This document shows, in pieces, positions 46,916 through 58,207 of a DNA stretch of 64,000 nt (its first letter is position 1; each line of letters starts with the position of its first letter). Origin of the DNA: Anolis sagrei (taxonomy: Eukaryota; Chordata; Lepidosauria; Squamata; Anolidae); the NCBI RefSeq assembly GCF_037176765.1, contig NC_090021.1, positions 32,232,229 through 32,296,228 on the forward strand. The letters are read 5' to 3'. The notes beneath the pieces were generated by a model, which saw only the letters and a list, made by a program, of their open reading frames with translations, did no database searches and had not been told where the DNA came from. The position numbers and the translations under genes are program-made.

Positions 46916-47172
46916 CAGAGGTTCCCAACATTTTTTGAGTCGTGATCCCATTTTACAGAGACAAAGTGACCCACAACTCCAATACATTAAAAACAGACTT
47001 TTAAATAGAGTAAATGAAAACACATCAAAAATATATTTTTCAATATAATATATGCAAACAAATCTCTGTGCAGGATGTGATGACATGATTTTTTTTTCTT
47101 TCCTTTTTGACATTTTCATAGCTCACCACTGCCTGGCAACCTCAGAGAAAACTCATGGGTTGGGAACCACTG
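46916..47172. mobile_element. hAT MITE with perfect 8-bp TSD
   Basis: The ends are CAGAGGTTCCCAACA and (reverse) CAGTGGTTCCCAACC. CTCTAAAT occurs at 46908-46915 and 47173-47180. AT-rich inside, no coding capacity. Confidence 0.95.
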
Positions 47173-47427
47173 CTCTAAATCAAATACCTTTTCCTGCAGC
47201 AGAGACACAAAAAAGTATGTCTAAAGCAGGAGGACCAGCCTGAAATATACAACTGTCCAATACCAAAACCAAAATAGGATTTTGTAATTAATCAAACTTT
47301 GAACTACATTACAAAGTCTTTGCTGTCCCACTTTCTCAGAAGCTTTGCTCTTTCTGCTTTCAGGAGTTTGCTTTGACTGTACAGGGCGCAGGAAAGGGCA
47401 ACAGGAAAACCCCTGAAAGTACTATAT

Positions 47428-47616
47428 GATGTTCTTGTGTGCCTTCAAGTCATTTCCAACTTATGCAACCTTAAGGTGACCCAATCTTGTTTTTTTGCAA
47501 GATTTGTTCAGAGTCATTTGACTTAGCTTTCCTCTAAGAGAGTGATAATGTGATTTGCTCAAAGTCACCCAGTGGGTTTCCAAACCCACCTGGGAATTCA
47601 AACCCTGATGTCCAGA
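47428..47616 (-). mobile_element. tRNA-type SINE ((AAC)-tailed family), head truncated
   Basis: Plus-sense order: GTGTGCCTTCAAGTCATTTC (tail), GCAAGATTTGTTCAGAG, GTCACCCAGTGGGTTTCC, GGGAATTCAAACCCTGATG (B-box region). It directly abuts the CR1 tail at 47619. Confidence 0.8.
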
Positions 47617-47618
47617 TA

Positions 47619-48372
47619 GAATCATAGAATCATAAAATCATAGAATCATAGAGTTGGAAGAGACCTCATGGGCCATCCAGTCCAACCCCCTGCCAAGAAG
47701 CAGGAACATTGCATTCAAATCACCCCCGACAAATGGCCATCCAGCCTCTGCTTAAAAGCTTCCAAAGAAGGCGCCTCCACCACACTCCGGGGCAGAGAGT
47801 TCCACTGCTGAACGGCTCTCACAGTCAGGAAGTTCTTCCTAATGTTCAGATGGAATCTCCTCTCTTGTAGTTTGAAGCCATTGTTCCGTGTCCTAGTCTC
47901 CAAGGAAGCAGAAAACAAGCTTGCTCCCTCCTCCCTGTGGCTTCCTCTCACATATTTATACATGGCTATCATATCTCCTCTCAGCCTTCTCTTCTTCAGG
48001 CTAAACATGCCCAGTTCCCTAAGCCGCTCCTCATAGGGCTTGTTCTCCAGACCCTTGATCATTTTAGTCACCCTCCTCTGGACACTTTCCAGCTTGTCAA
48101 CATCTCTCTTGAATTGTGGTGCCCAGAATTGGACACAATATTCCAGATGTGGTCTAACCAAAGCAGAATAGAGGGGTAGCATTACTTCCTTAGATCTAGA
48201 CACTATGCTCCTATTGATGCAGGCCAAAATCCCATTGGCTTTTTTTGCCGCCACATCACATTGTTGGCTCATGTTTAACTTGTTGTCCACGAGGACTCCA
48301 AGATCTTTTTCACACGTACTGCTCTCGAGCCAGGCGTCCCCCATTCTGTATCTTTGCATTTCATTTGCAATC
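47619..48372 (-). mobile_element. CR1 LINE, 3' part of ORF2 and tail
   Basis: The minus strand is open over the CR1 part: CEKDLGVLVDNKLNMSQQCD, VRPHLEYCVQFWAPQFKRDV, KRRLRGDMIAMYKYVRGSHR, LPRSVVEAPSLEAFKQRLDG. The 3' tail has four ATTCTATGA-type units (47619-47652). It is 5'-truncated but has no stop in ~210 codons, so it is one of the younger LINE copies here. The open frame runs past the element's 5' end into flanking DNA; that extra part is not protein-coding. Confidence 0.93.
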
Positions 48373-48747
48373 CAACACTCAAAACACGGGCTCTTGCTCT
48401 CAAAAGCACTTTCTACGTGCCTAGCAGGGAGGAGACTGAGCTTGGGAAGAGACTTGTCATTCCTAGTCAGAAGCAGAAACCATACTTGCAACCCTTTTGG
48501 AGTAGAACAGCCTGTGCATCTACACTTTTCATGTAAGAAAAAGAAACAGCAAAGGTGGAAAACTCAGGTGAAAAGCATGCAGAACTGCAGTTGTTCACCT
48601 CTTACTATCATTGTTTTCTGGGTACTCTCTTTGCGTATCTTTCAGCAAGGAAAAAAATATGTCTCCTCTGATTAAAATTAAAAATCAAACAAGTGAACTG
48701 TGAGAAGGTAGAACATACATTCAGGTCACATTGAGGAATAGTCAACA

Positions 48748-48762
48748 CCCCCCCCCCCCCCC
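48748..48762. repeat. Poly-C run (15 bp)
   Basis: Homopolymer of 15 C; on the LPGAT1 transcript strand it is a G-run. Confidence 0.95.
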
Positions 48763-49635
48763 GGTCCAGTCCAGTCCTGTGCATCTGCTAAACTTCCATT
48801 ATGCTCTTAACATTTGAGATTTCCAGTAAAATGACATCTTTCATTACTATGACTAGCTACATTTCTGAATGCTGTTAATCTGAGCAATGTCTGCCTCTCA
48901 GAAGGCAGCCTCCACTTTTCAGAACTGCTTGGAAATCATTGATTCATATGAAGAACCACCCAAAAATACAGATAGTACAACTGCAATTAAATAGACCTGC
49001 ATACACACAAATAAACAGAGTAAAGACCTTTTCTTCTAAAAGAAGTAATGGGTACACATTATTTTAGAACTTATTTCCATGACATCAAGCCAGCAGTTTT
49101 TAAACTTTCCAGCCCACAGAGACCATAGTGGTGACGAGTGCTCTAAATGAGGAGGAGGAGGAGATGATTCCATTAGAACTGTTTTAAAAGCTATAATGCT
49201 TTCACACAGTAAGTGAGAAAGCTATATATTCTTGTTCTGGTGATGAAAGTCTAATAGATGCACAACTGGAAAATAAGTCAAAGATACAGAACTAATCATC
49301 ACTGTCTCCTGCAAACTCACCATATCCCTCTTATGGAAATACATGTATGTTATGCTCTGTGATCCCAAGAACAGCTAAACAGAAGCAATTAAATGATCAA
49401 AGATCAACCACTTATTTTCAGCCATTTGAAAGAAAAAGAATCTATAAGTATTGGTTAATTATTAAAAGTGCTGCATAAGTTTGCATGAGGAACAAATTGA
49501 TAAAGACATCAAATTTGTGAGTAAATTGGCCTGTGCAATACGGTCTATGGGTTATGCTATATACAAAAGCTGACACTCACTGAAATTCTGATAAGAGGAC
49601 AATTAAATATACAAACATTTGATGATGAGCTCTAC

Positions 49636-49909
49636 CTGCTTCTGCAGCATCTCCTCCTGCCAGAGTTCCATTTTCTTGCTGAGCTACCAGCTTTTTCAAT
49701 ATAACCTGTGTAGCCCCAAGTCTTGGCAATGTAACATGTGTGAGAAATGGCAAATTGTTTTTCTTGGCAAATGCCTGGCTGGTTTCTCTTCTTTTTCGAA
49801 GAAAACCACCCTCTGGAAACAATACAATCCACTTGCGATCACGACTCCTATAATATTTTTCTAGATGTTCTTGAAGAAGCACAAGCTGCTGGTCACGGTA
49901 AGCTTTTCC
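49636..49909 (-). CDS. LPGAT1: LPGAT1 coding exon with FPEGG motif
   Basis: Encodes GKAYRDQQLVLLQEHLEKYY, RSRDRKWIVLFPEGGFLRKR, RETSQAFAKKNNLPFLTHVT, LPRLGATQVILKKLVAQQEN and GTLAGGDAAEA. FPEGG (codons at 49805-49819) is the acyl-acceptor phosphate-binding motif of the PlsC/AGPAT-type acyltransferase fold; it is intact. The acceptor is TATTTTAG before 49909 and the donor is GCAG|GTAGAG. The exon starts at a codon boundary and ends one base into a Glu codon, as its neighbours require. Confidence 0.97.
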
Positions 49910-50285
49910 CTAAAATAGAAAAAGATACCCAAGTAAAATAAAGAAAATTATTTTTCTTAAGAAATCAACTACATTTCTTTGGGAGGTTTTTTTCCAAGAA
50001 AAATTTCCAAAGGATTCCCCCCCCCCCCCCCCCCAGTAAATACCAAATTTAGTGGGTTGAGGAAAGAAAAATTAAATCATTGTTTTTTTTTCATTTCTAT
50101 AAACTGAGGTTAAGTTTGCTTCCAAAACTTTCCTCTTTTTCATCTTATACACCAAAATAAGCAATTTTCAAAATCTGTTTGGAGTAAACTCCATTTTTCC
50201 ATATTTCCAAATGCATCAAACCATAATTTATAACTTATCTGAATATCAGGAAAACAATGATACCACTAATATTTTAACTTGTTAC
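49910..50285 (-). other. LPGAT1: LPGAT1 intron (376 bp) with an 18-base G-run in the transcript
   Basis: Shortest intron in view. It contains 18 consecutive C on the plus strand (50017-50034), that is G18 in the pre-mRNA, about 110 bases before the acceptor. Nothing else recognised. Confidence 0.9.
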
Positions 50286-50381
50286 CTGTCTTATAAAGAA
50301 GTCTCCATGAATTAAAGATACTATTCCAAAGTTTGTATATTTAAAAATATGATCCATCAGCCACATCATCTGACGAACAAC
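50286..50381 (-). CDS. LPGAT1: LPGAT1 coding exon
   Basis: Encodes exactly 32 codons: VVRQMMWLMDHIFKYTNFGI and VSLIHGDFFIRQ, between the HX4D and FPEGG blocks of the acyltransferase domain; GDFFIRQ carries the conserved motif-II-like Phe-Ile-Arg. The acceptor is TTTTTCAG and the donor is GACAG|GTAAC. Both ends are at codon boundaries. The first residues VVRQ replace the VVAQ that I remember from mammals. Confidence 0.96.
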
Positions 50382-51046
50382 CTGAAAAAGATCAGATGAG
50401 AACTTGTCAGTACATAAAAAGAAAAAGGATTTCAGAGACAGGTTGCTGCAATAACATGATCATATATGTTCTACATGCATTTCATAACAAGTACAGTATA
50501 GAAGCATATAAAGAAATTGGCAGAAATCTGTTTTTCTTACTAAAAAAATGTTTAAATATAAATGTGGTTCTTTGAGAATGTTAATGTGCTGTTAGGTTTC
50601 AACAAGTGCTTATCTATAACAGCATGATCTCTTGGAAGTCAATTTCCACCTTAACCCGATATTTTCAAAGTTTTTATTTTACAGAAAAAAATAATTTGTT
50701 TGTGTTAAACATTTTGAGATAAATCCTTTTTAAAAAATTCTTGAAATGAGTTTGCAATTTTAATGGTGTTTTCTTTCAAATAGAGCAAAGCTAGTATATA
50801 CGATTTTGTATTTTTATACTGAGAAGTAATAAGGTTAAATACTAAAACATATTTAGTATTTAACCTTAATCTATCTTATGCTAAAATCAGCCTCAGATCA
50901 TAACCTTCTCCAAACAAATATTGTTTGCAGACCAGACCTCACAATTAATACTGGAGATACTGGGATGTATACAATTCCCATTCCACTGCCTCTTACACAG
51001 AAGTCAGACTTAAGAATGTGTTACATTAAGTGACTACATTGATATA

Positions 51047-51663
51047 TGTATTGTCGAAGGCTTTCATGGCCGGAATCACTCAGTTCTTGTGGGTTTTTTC
51101 GGGCTATATGGCCATGTTCTAGAGGCATTTCTCCTGACGTTTCGCCTGCATCTATGGCAAGCATCTTCAGAGGTCTGCTGGAGCTGGGAAAAAGGGGTTT
51201 ATATATCTGTGGAATTATTTGAGAACACAAAAATGCTGGACCACTCTCACAACCACCATGTCAGACTACACAGAGAAGCCATTGAAATCCACAAACATGT
51301 GGACAATTTCAACAGAAAGGAAGAAACCATGAAAATGAACAAAATCTGGCTACCAGTATTAAAAAACTCTAAAATTAAAACAGCAGAGAGAAAAACAGGC
51401 AGGGACATCTAATCACCTTTCAAGAAGAGTTTGCTCCAGGCACTGTCAGCCCATTGTATGCTAATCAAGGTGGTCAGTTGAAAAGATTCACACCTAGCCC
51501 AACTTACAAAAGCCTTTTGTCTCACCCTGGTCATTCCACAGATATATAAACCCCTTTTTCCCAGCTCCAGCAGACCTCTGAAGATGCTTGCCATAGATGC
51601 AGGCGAAACGTCAGGAGAAATGCCTCTAGAACATGGCCATATAGCCCGAAAAAACCCACAAGA
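51047..51663 (+). mobile_element. Penelope-like element, 5'-truncated, with inverted terminal arms
   Basis: The left arm (from about 51081, GTTCTTGTGGGTTTTTTCGG) is inverted in the right arm (51540-51663, ending CCCGAAAAAACCCACAAGAA). ACTACATTGATATA flanks the element on both sides (51033-51046 and 51664-51677), a 14-bp target-site duplication. Between the arms the plus strand encodes HREAIEIHKHVDNFNRKEET and KIWLPVL, the C-terminal end of the Penelope GIY-YIG protein, then a stop. The left end carries a ~35-bp extension (TTGTCGAAGGCTTTCATGGC). The right arm contains CTGAAGA, a stem and GAAAC, a hammerhead-like core. It is an incomplete, fossil copy but comparatively well preserved. Confidence 0.88.
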
Positions 51664-51962
51664 ACTACATTGATATAGTATTTTCATTTGGCAACCACTG
51701 TTTCCAGTACATAAAAGCAAAAATAAGTGTTGATTGTGTTTAAATGCCCACTGTTTTTCTTTCTGTTACTGCATAACATTTGCTCCATAAACAAGAGCTT
51801 GTCTAGCAGGACACTGGCATTAGGAAGTAAATCTTTCTTTGTGCCTTCCCCTAAGACATATATCTTGGTTTTCTTTCCTGGGCCACTCATTTTAAATTAT
51901 TCCTGGCCTGCAAATACCTCACTTGTTTGTGCGCCTTGCTTCTAAGAAACTGCCATCTAGGG

Positions 51963-52307
51963 CATTGCTTCTCAAACTGCTGGTTCTGATCCCAAATAAG
52001 GTCCCCTTAGCTCAATGTTGGGGTCACAAAATTTTTGATAACAATAAAAGGTTTCTGAATGGCACCCATTTGCACAAATCTGTTAGCAAAAACATGCAGA
52101 GTTTACAATGGACTCTGCAGAAAATACTTCGGCTATACTCCACAAAAGGAAAATTAGCCTGTTTAGAAAGTCTTGCAAATGCTGATTTATTACCAGAAAT
52201 GTTTTATTTTGATACCTGTTTCATATACAGTATCTATATAACTGGAGTCAAGTAAAAATTTCTCAGTGGAAAGGGGTCACCAGTGGAAAAAAGTTTAACA
52301 AGCCCTG
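51963..52307. mobile_element. hAT (Charlie-like) MITE
   Basis: Left end CATTGCTTCTCAAACTGCTG, right end in reverse CAGGGCTTGTTAAACTTTTT. Inside are GTTGGGGTCACAAAATTTTT, AGGTTTCTGAATGGCACC and GGGGTCACCAGTGG. The 8-bp flanks (ATCTAGGG / GCCTGGGG) agree at only five positions, so the insertion is old. Confidence 0.7.
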
Positions 52308-52487
52308 GCCTGGGGGACATTAGTTCATCTGCAGGAGAGGAAAGTGGGGAAAAGGCTCAACGAATATACATTTGTGCCTTGGGGCTGGATATGAAATACC
52401 TTCTTTCTTCCAGTGTTGCAGTTTTCAGGAAGTACTCATGGAGGCTTACCCAGTACATAACAATTGTATATAAAGAAAACAGCATAC

Positions 52488-52606
52488 CGTGCCTTTGTCC
52501 TGAAGGCACATCATTAGAGTGCAAATATCTCCTGTTGCTTGATGGTTCACCAACATCACAGCTTCATCTTCTGAGATTGTTTTAACATCATCTCCCCATT
52601 CCATGA
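52488..52606 (-). CDS. LPGAT1: LPGAT1 coding exon with HX4D motif
   Basis: Encodes VMEWGDDVKTISEDEAVMLV, NHQATGDICTLMMCLQDKGT. NHQATGD (52527-52547) is the catalytic HX4D motif of glycerolipid acyltransferases, with His and Asp intact. The donor is GGCACG|GTATGC, ending on a codon boundary. The acceptor is a GGAAAAAAG after a long C-rich tract; the exon opens with TC, completing a Val codon whose first base lies in an upstream exon. The acceptor could be a few bases off, since the tract is unusual. The preceding coding exon(s), with the N-terminal membrane region, were not found in this window. Confidence 0.95.
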
Positions 52607-52857
52607 CTTTTTTCCGGGGTGGGGGTGGGGAAAGGGGGGGGGGGGAGAAAATGTATTTAAATTAAATATTTTTAATCAGCATCTACAAACCAATTCCAAG
52701 TAGTATATAAGCTACTCTAGCTGGTAGTTTCAAGTAGAATAAATCTACTGAGGCAACTGAGAAATGTTTAAGTTGGATCCTATACAAGTTCCATTTCTTT
52801 GCTAGATATTGTAGGTGAGACTGGCAATTTGATTTTGAGTGTATTTTTACTCACTGC

Positions 52858-52898
<41 letters not shown>
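52858..52898. repeat. (AAT)n microsatellite
   Basis: About 13 uninterrupted ATA units abutting the Sauria SINE tail. Confidence 0.95.
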
Positions 52899-52899
<1 letters not shown>

Positions 52900-52901
52900 C
52901 A

Positions 52902-53222
52902 TAAGGTAAAGGAAAAGATCTCCCCTAACATTAAGTCTAGTTGTGCCCGGCTCTGGATGGTGGTGCTCATCTCCATTTCTAAGCTGAAGAGCCGGTGTTG
53001 TCTGTAGACACCTCCAAGGTCATGTGGCCAGCATGACTGCATGGAGCACCGTTACTTTCCCCAAAAGCGGTATCTCTTTATTTATTTACATGTGTATGTT
53101 TTTGAACTGCTTGGTTGACAGAAGCTGGGCCTAACAGCGGGAGCTCACCCTGCTCCCCAGATTCGAACCACCAACCTTTCATTCAGCAGCTCAACGGTTT
53201 AACTCGCTATGACACCTAAGGG
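52902..53222 (-). mobile_element. Sauria-type SINE, near full length
   Basis: Plus-sense order: TAACATTAAGTCTAGTTGTG, CATTTCTAAGCTGAAGAGCC, AAGGTCATGTGGCCAGCATG, GGGAGCTCACCCTGCTCCCC, GATTCGAACCACCAACC (B box), GGTTTAACTCGCTATGACAC (A-box region). Confidence 0.9.
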
Positions 53223-54652
53223 CCCTAATAATACATACTTATTATTAAACAACACACACTCAGTATCAACATACCCTCAATAGCGCTATTACTAGTAGAC
53301 CACACTAATTTGTATTTAGAAGAAGAAGAAGAAACCTGTTAGAACAGGAAAAGGTGAAATGAAACACTCCCACATTCTCTTAGTTCAACTTTCCTTAATA
53401 TATTTACATTTGATTCTCTCTCAACAATTGATTTTAAAAGTAAAGATATCAGAAAGAATACACAAAAAACTACTGAATTTCTTCATTTGATACATAAATG
53501 AGCTGGAAATTAAAATGTCAAAGGGAGTGGTGACAAGCAAATGTAAATAGATGTATATGAACAAATTAATACTTTTAGGTGCTTGATTTACTGAAATGTT
53601 GCCAAAGTAAAAAAATTTAAAAGACTTCCCAGAACAAGACGGCTATGAAAAATAATTTGAAAAATAGAGAAGATGCACAACTGTAAGTGCTATGAGATAA
53701 ATCTCTAAACTTAAACAAGATCAAGGGGGAAAGAAGGTATCCAAGAGACCAAGAACAATTGATGATAGTAGAACTAATTCTTTAATAAAGAACGGTAAAC
53801 ATTTAGTTATTATGTTTCAACCCACTTAAGAAAAAATGTATCTAAACACATTACAAAAAAGCAAACAATCCCCACCACCAATAATCAAATTTAGTATCAG
53901 TAGAACAAACCCATAAGAAAATGCATAAACAGAACTATTAAATATAAAAGCCCGATGAAAAAAGAAAAGGCTCTTCCACATGAAATTTGTTATCTAAAAA
54001 GAGGTGTAATCTTCATTTGAGAGGGCAACCAAAGAGCATACCGACTTTGGGGAAAAAACTTAAAAATGAGATGAGTATTTAAAATTTTAACATATGAACT
54101 GACTCTGAAAAGATCAGGGACATTAAGGTTCTTGGGTGAATTGAGTTATTAAAAGAACACACATTTCAATCTAGTAGAAAATTTGAGAATTCAATATGTA
54201 TGTCAGTTCTGATTGTTCATCATATCACAGAGTTCATACTGCCCTTCTGATCACAGTTCAATAACTGTTTGAAGTTTGCACTTTTTTGGCATTTGAATTA
54301 AGATAACCTTTTGTCTCAATCTGAACTTGTATTACTTGTAGCACATACAACTTTTTTTGAAACTCATTTACAACAGTCCAAAGTCTAGTCACAGAGATGA
54401 GTGAATGAAAAACTACAGTTTTCTTAAACATATAAACACACATATATGTGCTATAGAGATATGTGCAGTACTATGTTTGTTTGTTTGTATTTTGGAGTTA
54501 CATGTAATTAGAGTAGAGATGTACACTGGTAAGAGAAATTGTAGTTGGGTACATAATTGTCGTCCAAGATGTGTATGTATGCATGTGTAAGTTTTTTTCC
54601 TGTTAAAAACTGAATTAAAAAATGGGAAGAAATAGGACCACTCAGAAAGCAC

Positions 54653-54830
54653 TCATAGAATCATTAAGTTGGAAGAGACCCCATGGGCCATCCACTCCAA
54701 CCCCTGCCAAGAAGCAGGAAAATTGCATTCAAAGCACCCCTGACAGATGACCATCCAGCCTCTGCTTAAAATGCTCCAAAGAAGGAACCTCCACCACACC
54801 CCAGAGCCAAAAGTTACCCTCCCTGCTTCT
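54653..54830 (-). mobile_element. CR1 LINE 3' end
   Basis: CATAGAATCATTAAGTTGGA, GCCATCCACTCCAACCCCTG, TGCATTCAAAGCACCCCTGA, AAGAAGGAACCTCCACCACA. About 180 bp, 5'-truncated. Confidence 0.9.
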
Positions 54831-56500
54831 TACAACAAACTTCTGAAACCATTACCTGTCCTGCAGAACAGCCTTTTTATGTTCACAACTATTATGTTCT
54901 TGTGATTGTGAGGATCAACTCAAATGTTTTGAATTAATAAATAAGGTTGTCACATGATCTGTCTCTTATGATACTGCAGCCACATATAGATGACTTCTAT
55001 TCCCATCTCAAAGCACCCTTCACTGCCTATAGTCATGCATATGAGTGAAGCAATATGAAGTCGAGAGCAGGACCATCAAATGTTCGCCTAGAAGTTATAA
55101 AAACATGCTCTATCAAGAGTTCTAACTTTATGTCTCACTTTCTGATAGTTTGTTACTTATGTAAACATTGTATGTCTTTTTCATTAACCAGCAAGAGTAC
55201 ACAGATGACCATTTTGAGTAGCAATTGACTAGTTTATCAGAGGAAAGGGGATCTTTATCAGTAATAGTATTCTAGGCAATGGGAAGAAAACACAGTGCTA
55301 ACATGCTATCTGGAAAAATATGAACTATGCTTAATTTGTCTGGATTCCGTATATCAAAGAGAGAAGATTCTTGCTAGCCGAAAAAGAAAAAAAATCTTTG
55401 TGCATGTGAAAGTGTCACAAAAGATTTTGGAGGTTACTTAATCCACCCACCCTAACAATCTGCAATGCAGGATCCAACTATAGCCAGGATGGACCACCCA
55501 GGAGTATCTGGATCCGGTTTTGTTTCTCATATCCAGACCTAAAGTAAACTGTATCAGCCTTTCTCCTATTGTAACTACCAATAGCCAGAAGTTCATTTTA
55601 GATTTTCTATAAACAAAAATGTCATCTTTTTTAAAAAAAATAATAAAAAGGCACAATTTACCAATCTGCAAAATCTCAGTTGAGGAAACTCTGTATTCTG
55701 TATCAGTCACAATGATACCAGAAAGCTTACAGATGCTATAAATGGGACTGATTTCTGCCTTAGACGATTTCTGTGCTATTTCAGCCTGCTTGGACTTTCA
55801 TCTTCCATCACACCTACAGGCTCCATGAGTCAAACCTCACTGTTTTATTACAAACGTAGGCTAAGAGTTTCAGAGAAATTTCCTTTGAGTGTTAGCTGCC
55901 TGGAAACATATGACATCTATAATCTTTTTGCTTTAATTCAGAAGAAATAAAAACACAGCATGCAGCTAACTTCTGCAACCCTCCCTGGCTCTTGAGTTTG
56001 ATTTCTATGCATGAAGCAACACTCTTAAAAGGAACTGGCTTAATCACATCTTTACTCCTACAAATAATGTCTTCAATCAACATGATGTTATTCTTGTACA
56101 GTATTTCAAAGCAGGTTTATGGAAGAGGAACAAAAATGTTGGCTCCTTTGCAAAGAAGGAGAAAAGATGGAAGAGGAAGTTTGAAAGAATGAAGCTAAGC
56201 AATATGAACGGGCTATGAGGACAACAGTCAAAATAAAATTTAAAGGAGTAATAAACATATAGAAAGGCCTTAATACCTCTGTTGCTCAGAGCAGTCACAG
56301 CATATTTAAAATTCGAAGTGTGAATGTACAACCCAATGCAAGGATAGGTAATGTATGGCTCCCTTAATGTTGTTAAATTGCAACTCTCATCATCCTTACT
56401 GGTCAGGGATGATGCCAGGTGCAAATTCATCCCTGATCTAAGAATACAGCTTGGCAAAAAAAGCAAAATAATCTTCTTGCATCTTCAACATTAACAAATG

Positions 56501-56906
56501 CAGGTAATTCCCGAGTTACAAGCATTCAACTTACAAATAACTATAGTTAAAAACAGTGGTGAGACAACAGGATGTGAGAGAAATCTCCCCCTAGGAAGGG
56601 AAATTAACTCCTGAAAGAGTTATCTTGGGGAAAAGGTGTCTCCACTGAAGTTTTCTCACCAATCCTTGTTTCCAGAACAAGCCACATTTTTCAAAATCCA
56701 ATTATCATAAAGACAGAAAGTGAGGTGAAATCTTCTGAACAGGAGCACAGACATAGAATCAAACACCACAGAGGCGTTAGCCCTTCCCTATGTTATCCAA
56801 AGCTTGTGGAGTTACACTAAAAATGTACCTGTTCTGATTTACATACAAATTCAACTTAAGAACAAACCTAGGGGACCTTCCTTATGTGTAACTTGGGAAC
56901 TACCTG
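56501..56906. mobile_element. Tc1/mariner-type MITE, copy 1
   Basis: Left end CAGGTAATTCCCGAGTTACA, right end in reverse CAGGTAGTTCCCAAGTTACA; TA follows the right end, TG (altered) precedes the left. It shares CCTAGGAAGGGAAATTAACT and GTGAGGTGAAATCTTCTGAA with copy 2 at 57676. Confidence 0.85.
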
Positions 56907-57675
56907 TACACTGTTCAGTATTCATAAATAACTACCAACCCACACACACACACAACTGATTTTAAAACAGTCAAACATATGCTAAATATTATAATGATAC
57001 ACAAGAAACATCAATGCGGAGAAACACAAGACGAGAAAGTAGTGATTTTTAAAAGCTCCCAAAAAAGAAGGCCTTGTGAGGCTTTGTAGAGGTAATAGGA
57101 AAAAAAACCCACCATTTTAAATAAACTGTAAATAAGGTATTTTATCAAGTGTCAGATATTTCCAGCATTAGGAAAGATCGTCTTGTTCTCTCTCTTGTAC
57201 TTCAATAAAACTCTGGCCTTCTGGCCTTTTCCTCCATGTGATCCATAAAATAAAAAGCTAGCACAGGAGAGAAACTGAACTGAAGGGAGAAAAGGGGGTT
57301 GAAGATAGTAATGCCTACAAGAGCATACAAAATTAGCAGTAAACAGCCAGTCACAGGTTATTTGGAATCTCATCACAGATTACAACTAAAAAAGAAAATA
57401 AATGAAATGGGTCTGAAGAAGGTCAAAAACAAAACAAGAGGATTGTGGCCATGGTACACATTTAATTATGTGCATTGTAAAGCAATCCAAAGCATCAATT
57501 CTACAACAAAATGCATGTCTCTTGTGATTATAGATTCATATACAAGACCACTTCTAAAACTACACTTAACAATAAATTATTACCAGAATAGTGTCTGTTC
57601 CGAAATAGAAACCATAGTGAAAATGGTTTCTATATACAGTATATTAAAGAAATATTTCTTACTGAGTATTAAGTA

Positions 57676-58118
57676 CAGGAAGTCCCTGAGAGACAAACAT
57701 CCAACTTACAAATGATTAATAGTTAAGTAAGGGAGTCAGGCAATAGGATGTGAGACAAATCTACCCCTAGGAAGGGAAATTAACTCCTGAAAGAATCATC
57801 ATGGGGAAAAAGTGTCTCTACTGAAGCTTTATTACCAATTCTTGTTTCTACAACAAGTCTTTTTTTCCTTTAAATCCAATTTTCACAGGGAGAGAAAGTG
57901 AGGTGAAATCTTCTGAACAGATAGCAAACACACACCACAGGTATCAACCCTTCCCTACGCTACCCAAAAACGACTGACTATAGATAGATGGATGGACGGA
58001 CGGACGGACAGACATCTGGAATTACATTGAAAAAATGTATCTGTTACATTTTACAAACAAATTCAACTTAAGAAAAAACCTACAGAACCTATCTTGTTCT
58101 TAACTTGGAGACTGCCTG
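57676..58118. mobile_element. Tc1/mariner-type MITE, copy 2
   Basis: Left end CAGGAAGTCCCTGAGAGAC, right end in reverse CAGGCAGTCTCCAAGTTAAG, TA on both sides (57674-57675; 58119-58120). Same family and orientation as 56501-56906, with an inner GATA/GATG/GACG microsatellite (about 57982-58017) that accounts for the extra length. Confidence 0.85.
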
Positions 58119-58180
58119 TACAGTAATATTAATGTTAGCCTGTAATCAGCCCAGGACCATTATTTGGATTGGAAAACACC

Positions 58181-58207
58181 AATGAATAACAGGTGCTGTT
58201 ATTCATT
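58181..58207. repeat. Perfect 12-bp hairpin
   Basis: AATGAATAACAG, loop GTG, CTGTTATTCATT. Isolated; no element around it is recognised. Confidence 0.9.

Larger units (their letters stand above)
32653..49635 (-). other. LPGAT1: LPGAT1 intron (17 kb)
   Basis: Largest intron in view, bounded by GCAG|GTAGAG (49636/49635) and TTTTAG (32653). Transposable elements are listed separately. Stretches with nothing I recognise: 32653-33460, 33660-34235, 34441-34999, 35851-36105, 36281-37478, 37562-38497, 40321-41084, 41393-43970, 44050-44810, 44890-46245 (a possible MITE at 45520-45760 was not firm), 46557-46907, 48763-49635. Confidence 0.85.
50382..52487 (-). other. LPGAT1: LPGAT1 intron (2.1 kb)
   Basis: Bounded by ACG|GTATGC and TTTTTCAG. 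It contains the Penelope element (51047-51663) and a hAT MITE (51963-52307). 50382-51032 and 51678-51960 are unrecognised AT-rich sequence. Confidence 0.9.

Noticed and set aside
47715-48491. 258-codon open frame as a possible host gene
   Set aside because: The C-terminal ~210 residues are CR1 ORF2; the extra N-terminal part is flanking DNA that happens to be open.
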